A stretch of DNA of 64,000 nt, from contig NZ_JBHUIO010000005.1 of assembly GCF_042682745.1 (NCBI RefSeq), positions 1,054,001 to 1,118,000 of the forward strand, written 5' to 3'. The stretch's first letter is position 1; each line of letters begins with the position of its first letter. The DNA comes from Tumebacillus_A lipolyticus. GTDB lineage: Bacteria; Bacillota; Bacilli; Tumebacillales; Tumebacillaceae. A program made the position numbers and the translations under genes. Positions 59,446-64,000 of the stretch are shown piece by piece. Below the pieces are notes generated by a model. The model had not been told where the DNA came from. It did not search any database and saw nothing but the letters and a program-made list of their open reading frames with translations.

Positions 59446-59569
59446 GACCTCCCTTGAGCTTAGCGGCCATTGAGGTCTACTTCTATGTTTCAACATGAGC
59501 TGACACCCTTTTGGGGTATCTGTTGTGCAAACGACCGTAGGTGTTCTCAGCACCTATGGTCATTTTTTA
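59446..59569 (+). ncRNA. Repeat unit 3 of three: putative antitoxin-type RNA
   Basis: Same layout; the possible promoter spacer is 16. The antisense core is ATGAGCTGACACCCTT; the C-to-T change still pairs as G-U. A terminator with six T ends the array. The 59570-59793 stretch after it has no gene I can support. Confidence 0.6.
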
Positions 59570-59793
59570 TGGTACGCATTTCTTATGCTTTTATTCTAGC
59601 ACATCGCCAACCACAGCTTCAACTCACACGCCACCCGCTTCGCCAACAGCTCGCCAAAAACACTCCCCTGCACATTGGCTCTGAACCAACTCACCACCAA
59701 GCGCGAACTCACAGTTGAAGTATGTTTCTCCAAGCCACTATCCCCCTGACGAGGGGGACGAGAGGTGGTGATTTCCTCCCAAGCCCCCACTTC

Positions 59794-62142
59794 CTACCTG
59801 TTGACCCGATACGTATCTTCGCCCGCTTCAAGGAGAAAAGGGTTCAGCTCGCCGCTTGCGAAGAGGTGCAGCTCATGCATCGCCCGCGTGCAGGCGGTAT
59901 AGAACAGCTTTCGTTCCGATTCCTCCCGATAAGCGGATGCGTCATAGAGGATGACCGCATCAAACTCTACCCCTTTTGCCAGATAAGATGGGATCACCAA
60001 CACGCCCGCCTCATAAGCGGTCGTGCGCAGATCGATCAGCCGAAGATCGACTGCGCTTTGCAAAGCTTCATAGGCATGCTTGCTCTCGCTCGCCGTTCTG
60101 CAGATGATCGCGATCGTGTTGTACCTTGCCGATTGCAACGTGCGAATCTGCTCGATGATCTTGTCGTGCAGTTCACGCTCGTCTTCCACTCTGGTGAGCG
60201 TCGGCTTCTCCCCCGGCCGGTTAAACGGTTCGATCGACTCTCCGCCCGCGATAAAACTGCGGGTAAACTCGACGATCTGTCGGGTCGATCGATAGCTCTT
60301 CGTCAGCAGGATCGTCTCCACATCCTCCTCCTGATAGAGGTCGATCAGCGGTTGGAAGACAAACTGGTGGTCTGCGCTGTGCGCGTAGATCGCCTGGTTG
60401 AAATCCCCGAGCACCGTCATCTTGCCATGCGGAAAAAGCTTGCGCAGGAAGGCGAATTGAAACGCCGAATAGTCTTGCGCCTCATCGATAAACACGTTGC
60501 GAACAGCAGTGTTCGTGCGAAATCCTTCGATCTTCTCTTGCAGATAAAGATAGGGCGTCGCATCTTCCAGCGCCAGTTCCTTTCGCTCAAGCCGCGCCAC
60601 CGTCTGCTCGCCGATCTCTGCCCAGCAGTCGGGAAGCCTGTCGTTCAGATCAAGTTGAGCGACCAGCTGCGGGTCTGCAAAAAGTCGCCGATAGACGGCA
60701 GGAATGTCGAGAAAACGCAGCCGTCTGATCTGAGCGCGCAGAGGTTTGAACAGCTTTTGGACGACCCGCTCGGCCAAGAGTTGACGCTCGCGATCAAAAT
60801 CATCAAAACTGTTTTCTGTAAATCGCTTTTTGCGCTGCAGCGAACGGAAAGCTTCCAAATACTCCTCGTTGTCCAGCAGCTCGACCTCTTCCTCGACCCA
60901 CGGTTGCTCAAGCTCGTGCAACGCCCGCTGTTTCAACTGCTGAAGCAGCGCTTCGACCAGCAGCTCCAGACGGTTGGGGATCGGCAACGACCGCTCAAGC
61001 TGGTAGAACTGGTCGTAGATCAGCTCTTTCGACAGAATGATCTCCCCGCGAAATTTCAGATTGCGAAACTGCAGCCCCTCTTGCCCGAGGTACTGCACAT
61101 ACCGCTCGATCAACTCGACATAGGCAGGGCTCGACTTGTAGCGGATGCTTTCGAGGCGCGCCGCATACCCCGACTCCTCACCTGCGGTCAGCGTGTATTC
61201 GAGCTGTGCGAACGGCTCCTCCAACTCAAATGTGCGACCCAATCTGTATTCCAGATAGTCTTGAAAAGTGGTCTGCTGCATGTTTTCCTCGCCCAGCTCC
61301 GGCAGGACGGAAGAGACGTAGCTGTTGAACATCCGATTGGGCGAAAACAGCACCATCTGCTCTGCGCGAAGCGTTTCCCGAAACCGATAGAGCAGATAGG
61401 CCACCCGCTGCATCGCGGCAGACGTTTTGCCGCTGCCCGCTGCGCCCTGCACGACGAGCAACCGGCTTCGCGTGTTGCGGATGATCCGGTTCTGCTCCTG
61501 CTGAATCGTGGCGACGATGCTTTTCATCTGCAGATTGGCCTGCTGGCCCAACACCTCTTGCAGCAGTTCATCTCCGATCGTCAGGCCCGTGTCAAACAGG
61601 CTTTTGATCATGCCGTCGCGGATGACGAACTGCCGCTTCTGCACCATCTCCCCCTCGATCGTTCCCCCCGGCGTTTCATACTCGACCGGGCCGGGAGCAT
61701 AGTCGTAATACAGGCTCGACACAGGAGCCCGCCAATCATAGATCAGATATTCTGTCTCGCTCTGATCAAGAAATGAGCCGATTCCGATATAGATGCGCTC
61801 CGCTTCTCGCTCCCCCTGCTCACGAAAATCGATGCAGCCAAAATAGGGCGATTGCTGAAGTCGTCTCAGTTTTTTCAGTTGTCCGGTCGTCTGGCGATGT
61901 CTGCGCTCTCGCTCAGACAGCACCTCCGCCTGTTGTCGCAAAGTCGCATGCGTCTCGATGATGTCATCCGGCTCATCCAGATTGACTGTCACATCGTCCC
62001 AAAAGTTTTTGCGAAACTCGACGATCTCCGCCCTGGTCTCGCCCTCTTCCTGCTCAAGGACGGAGATGCGCTTGTCGATCTCCGCGAGCACGCGAGTCAC
62101 CCTGTCCTGTTCCCGTCTCCAGTCTTGATCAGTCACGCTCAT
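59794..62142 (-). CDS. helD: RNA polymerase recycling motor HelD
   Basis: 782 residues, the B. subtilis HelD size. N-terminal antiparallel coiled coil (about 1-100) that enters the RNA polymerase secondary channel, then UvrD/Rep-like 1A with Walker A VVQGAAGSGKTSAAMQRVAYLLYR, motif II FIDEAQDYS, motif III GDFNQAIYAH, motif IV KSYRST and motif VI YTACTRAMHELHLF. HelD removes stalled or hibernating RNA polymerase from DNA and RNA. AAAGGAG precedes the ATG; an extended -10 (TGATATAAT on the minus strand, 62228-62220) is the likely promoter. Confidence 0.95.
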   Translation of the reverse strand: MSVTDQDWRREQDRVTRVLAEIDKRISVLEQEEGETRAEIVEFRKNFWDDVTVNLDEPDDIIETHATLRQQAEVLSERERRHRQTTGQLKKLRRLQQSPYFGCIDFREQGEREAERIYIGIGSFLDQSETEYLIYDWRAPVSSLYYDYAPGPVEYETPGGTIEGEMVQKRQFVIRDGMIKSLFDTGLTIGDELLQEVLGQQANLQMKSIVATIQQEQNRIIRNTRSRLLVVQGAAGSGKTSAAMQRVAYLLYRFRETLRAEQMVLFSPNRMFNSYVSSVLPELGEENMQQTTFQDYLEYRLGRTFELEEPFAQLEYTLTAGEESGYAARLESIRYKSSPAYVELIERYVQYLGQEGLQFRNLKFRGEIILSKELIYDQFYQLERSLPIPNRLELLVEALLQQLKQRALHELEQPWVEEEVELLDNEEYLEAFRSLQRKKRFTENSFDDFDRERQLLAERVVQKLFKPLRAQIRRLRFLDIPAVYRRLFADPQLVAQLDLNDRLPDCWAEIGEQTVARLERKELALEDATPYLYLQEKIEGFRTNTAVRNVFIDEAQDYSAFQFAFLRKLFPHGKMTVLGDFNQAIYAHSADHQFVFQPLIDLYQEEDVETILLTKSYRSTRQIVEFTRSFIAGGESIEPFNRPGEKPTLTRVEDERELHDKIIEQIRTLQSARYNTIAIICRTASESKHAYEALQSAVDLRLIDLRTTAYEAGVLVIPSYLAKGVEFDAVILYDASAYREESERKLFYTACTRAMHELHLFASGELNPFLLEAGEDTYRVNR

Positions 62143-62168
62143 AAAATCGCTCCTTTACCGATAAGGGT

Positions 62169-62325
62169 TTGACAAACGAGCTTTTGCTGTGGTACCATTA
62201 TTGTAGGATATTTGTGCGGATTATATCACTTTCCACAATGAGCACTCCTCATTGTACCATTTTGCTTTTGGCGAATCAAGCGAGGTGAGCGCAGTCAGAG
62301 TTGTCTGGCGCGCTCACCTCTTTTT
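62169..62325 (+). ncRNA. Candidate small RNA divergent from helD
   Basis: TTGACA (62169-62174), 18 bp, TACCAT; then a perfect ACAATGAG/CTCATTGT hairpin (62235-62255), and a plus-strand terminator AGGTGAGCGC/GCGCTCACCT with five T (62282-62321). No ORF is inside. The transcript itself is inferred. Confidence 0.4.
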
Positions 62326-62344
62326 CATTTGTTCTTCTCGCAGT

Positions 62345-62386
62345 AAAAAAAACGATCGCCACAGCGAGATTCGCTCGACGATCGTC
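62345..62386 (-). terminator. Terminator of the ankyrin lipoprotein gene
   Basis: Minus-strand ACGATCG pairs with CGATCGT around an inner AGCGA/TCGCT helix, followed by eight T. Confidence 0.85.
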
Positions 62387-62419
62387 TTTCTATATTAGCA
62401 TTCATATGGCAACCCCGTT

Positions 62420-63124
62420 TTATGCTCCCGCCGCATGCAAGATCTGCTCGATCGCCTGAAATCTTTTGCTGCGGGCATGCTGCAAAGGCGTGACCCCATC
62501 CTTATCGGCGATCTGCACATCCGCTCCATGCGCGATCAACAGCTGCACGATCTGCTGGTGATCTGCTCCTCCGCTGCCGAGCAAGACAGCTTCCAACAAA
62601 GCGGTCCAGCCCAAGTTGTTCACATGGTTCACATCGACATCTGTGCGCGCGAGCAGTTCGCGAACGACCTCGACATGTCCGCGCTCCGAGGCGGGAATCA
62701 GCGCCGTGCCGCCATAGCGATTGGTCAGCTTCGTATCCGCACCCGCTTCGATCAGCAGTTTGAGAATCTCCAACTGCCCCTCCGCCCCGGCGTACAAAAA
62801 CGGATTGTCCTTTCTGTCGTCCTGCAGGTTGATGTTCGCCCCCGCATCGATCAGCGCTTTTACCGTCTCCACTCGATTCCCATGCGTAGCCGCCATGATC
62901 GGAGTCCGACCGCGCGAATCTTTCGCATCGAGGTCTGCTCCCTTTCCGATCAGCTCAAGAACGGTTTTCGTGTCCCCCTGCTCTGCCGCCTGGATCAATT
63001 GATCGCTCATGCTGTTCACATCCTTTTCATCCGTCTGCAAATGGCTCGTTCCTTCCTGCCGATCAGGTGCAACCTGACAGCCGACAAGCGCGATGCTGAG
63101 CAAAACGATTGCGATTCTGAGCAA
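62420..63124 (-). CDS. Ankyrin-repeat lipoprotein
   Basis: 234 residues from a TTG start after GGGAGGGGG. Lipoprotein signal with lipobox ALVGC (about 12-16), a short linker, then five or six ankyrin repeats of about 33 residues: LIQAAEQGDTKTVLELIGKGADLDAKDSRGRTPIMAA, VKALIDAGANINLQDD and others to LQHARSKRFQAIEQILHAAGA. It would be anchored outside the membrane as a protein-binding scaffold. Partner unknown. Confidence 0.9.
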   Translation of the reverse strand: MLRIAIVLLSIALVGCQVAPDRQEGTSHLQTDEKDVNSMSDQLIQAAEQGDTKTVLELIGKGADLDAKDSRGRTPIMAATHGNRVETVKALIDAGANINLQDDRKDNPFLYAGAEGQLEILKLLIEAGADTKLTNRYGGTALIPASERGHVEVVRELLARTDVDVNHVNNLGWTALLEAVLLGSGGADHQQIVQLLIAHGADVQIADKDGVTPLQHARSKRFQAIEQILHAAGA

Positions 63125-63273
63125 GATGCCCCCTCCCTCGCCATGTCCTCTACTTGCACACAGAATAGCATCACAGCTCCTGCATGAAAAATATGAAAAT
63201 CATAGCTTTTCCATATCTTTTCTATATGAGCCCCGTTCATCTCCTAATGAGCCTCCCTCATCTCTCCAATCAA

Positions 63274-63326
63274 AAAAGCGCCTCCTCACCGCCAGCCAGA
63301 TCCAAAAGGTGAGAAAGCGCGACGCC
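63274..63326 (-). terminator. Orphan terminator-like hairpin on the minus strand
   Basis: GCGC-x3-CTCACC pairs with GGTGAG-x3-GCGC on the minus strand, followed by TTTTTT. No minus-strand gene ends here, unless a transcript antisense to the HTH gene exists. The rest of 63125-63425 shows no gene. Confidence 0.4.
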
Positions 63327-63425
63327 AGTGTTTCAATCTGGTGCGGACAACGCGCACCTCGCACGCATATTGCATAATCCCCCTTTTCGTGTAAAGATAC
63401 ACGTAATGAAAGGCGGGAGACGACG

Positions 63426-63890
63426 ATGGAACAGGCGATGTTGGACGAGATGGTGTCGGAGCGGGCCCGGCTGATTCGGTCGGAGGCAGACTTGACACAG
63501 GAGCGGTTTGCCGCGATCATCGGGATTTCCAAGAAGACGTTGGTCGAGGTGGAAAAGGGGCGCAAGACGTTCGGCTTCACGACAGCCGTTGCGGTGTGCG
63601 TGCTGTTTCGGGATGGGGAGATCATCCGCAACCTGTTTGGCGATGCGGTGTTGGAAGTGATCGACTTGAGCGCCAAGCGGAGTGCGCCGCGACCGAAGTT
63701 GCGCACGCTCGGCGGGCTGGTCTTTTGGAAGGTGATCGAGGAGACGGGCCACTTTCGCGTCCAGCACAACCGGGTGACCGGCCATTACCGGATCATCGAC
63801 AGCAACAACTATCGTCATTTTTATTCGTACGAGTTGGACGAGATTCACAAGCGGTTAGAAGAGCTAGTCGCAGAGTCGACGGCCGAGTAG
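63426..63890 (+). CDS. HTH (XRE/Cro-like) transcriptional regulator
   Basis: 154 residues. A helix-turn-helix of the Cro/XRE type lies at about 15-50: IRSEADLTQERFAAIIGISKKTLVEVEKGRK. Residues 60-154 form a separate domain (LFRDGEIIRNLFGDAVLEVIDLS, LGGLVFWKVIEETGHFRVQHNRVTGHYRIIDSNNYRHF) of mixed alpha/beta that I do not recognise. GGGAGACG precedes the ATG. Target unknown; a terminator follows. Confidence 0.82.
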   Translation: MEQAMLDEMVSERARLIRSEADLTQERFAAIIGISKKTLVEVEKGRKTFGFTTAVAVCVLFRDGEIIRNLFGDAVLEVIDLSAKRSAPRPKLRTLGGLVFWKVIEETGHFRVQHNRVTGHYRIIDSNNYRHFYSYELDEIHKRLEELVAESTAE

Positions 63891-63923
63891 ACAGGCGGTG
63901 CCCAAGCGGCACCGCCTGTTTTG
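63891..63923. terminator. Bidirectional intrinsic terminator
   Basis: ACAGGCGGTGCC pairs with GGCACCGCCTGT around CAAGC, then TTTTG. Confidence 0.9.
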
Positions 63924-63929
63924 CTTCGT

Positions 63930-64000
63930 CTATACGCCGAGCGCATCGCGCAGTTCCGGGTTGTATTTGCTGCGCCACGACCACAGCTCGACCCAGAAAT
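63930..64000 (-). CDS. C-terminal end of an unidentified protein (partial)
   Basis: A minus-strand frame from the right edge ends at TAG (63932-63930) after FWVELWSWRSKYNPELRDAL-GV. Too short to identify; it shares the terminator with the HTH gene. Confidence 0.6.
   Translation of the reverse strand, partial: FWVELWSWRSKYNPELRDALGV

Noticed and set aside
59596..59790. 64-residue minus-strand ORF between the repeat array and helD
   Set aside because: Composition is odd and there is no good ribosome-binding site or known motif; left as a gap.

Overview
The window reads as a chromosomal segment of a GC-rich, endospore-forming Bacillota. Indicators are strong Shine-Dalgarno sites, many intrinsic terminators, TTGACA/TATAAT promoters, T-box, yybP-ykoY and cobalamin leaders, a YjcZ-type spore peptide, a B. 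subtilis-type DeoD and dimeric glycyl-tRNA synthetase. A Tumebacillus-like member of the Alicyclobacillaceae is my best guess. This is an inference from gene style; no 16S rRNA or tRNA gene is present. No complete IS element, prophage or CRISPR array was seen.

Layout. 1-18.2 kb: housekeeping and sensing genes (trhO, a PAS kinase, a Mn-riboswitch-controlled TerC protein, deoD, an M15 peptidase, gabT, glyS behind a T-box, a MocR regulator, a lipoprotein/response-regulator/kinase operon, two oxidoreductases). 18.2-24.3 kb: a soluble chemoreceptor, a YjcZ peptide, a FusB-like EF-G-binding protein behind a translational-attenuation leader, hrpB, and a double-GNAT protein behind a leader ORF plus terminator. 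24.3-27.8 kb: a compact RiPP cassette (radical SAM/SPASM enzyme, 22-residue Cys-rich peptide, MFS exporter) lying between two imperfect direct repeats. 27.8-29.4 kb: an ABC-F ATPase. 29.6-32.7 kb: an AT-rich, foreign-looking island with a secreted caspase-fold-like protein and a membrane-anchored partner, plus gene debris. 32.7-42.5 kb: GNAT, YwbE, a DEAD-box helicase with a 24-bp repeat tail, lipoprotein, RluF, a DHODH-like/membrane fusion, SdpI-like protein, and a PadR-controlled MFS pump. 42.7-50.4 kb: a small beta-rich (possibly aegerolysin-like) protein, MsrAB, an alpha/alpha-toroid protein, an MHYT hybrid kinase - REC - HD-GYP operon, and an Mta-like MerR regulator. 50.5-53.5 kb: a B12-riboswitch-controlled CbiMNQO cobalt importer. 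53.6-64 kb: an extended SDR, LysR/NCS2 permease pair, a Fur-boxed Btr-like AraC regulator, a probable type I toxin with three tandem RNA units complementary to its leader, HelD, an ankyrin lipoprotein and an HTH protein.

The most interesting parts are (i) the RiPP cassette, (ii) the holin-like toxin with triplicated same-strand antisense-type RNA units, (iii) two antibiotic-response-style leaders (FusB-like and double GNAT), (iv) the caspase-fold-like pair on the AT-rich island, and (v) the DHODH-like protein fused to a duplicated four-helix membrane module. All function calls are from reading motifs; no database search was possible.
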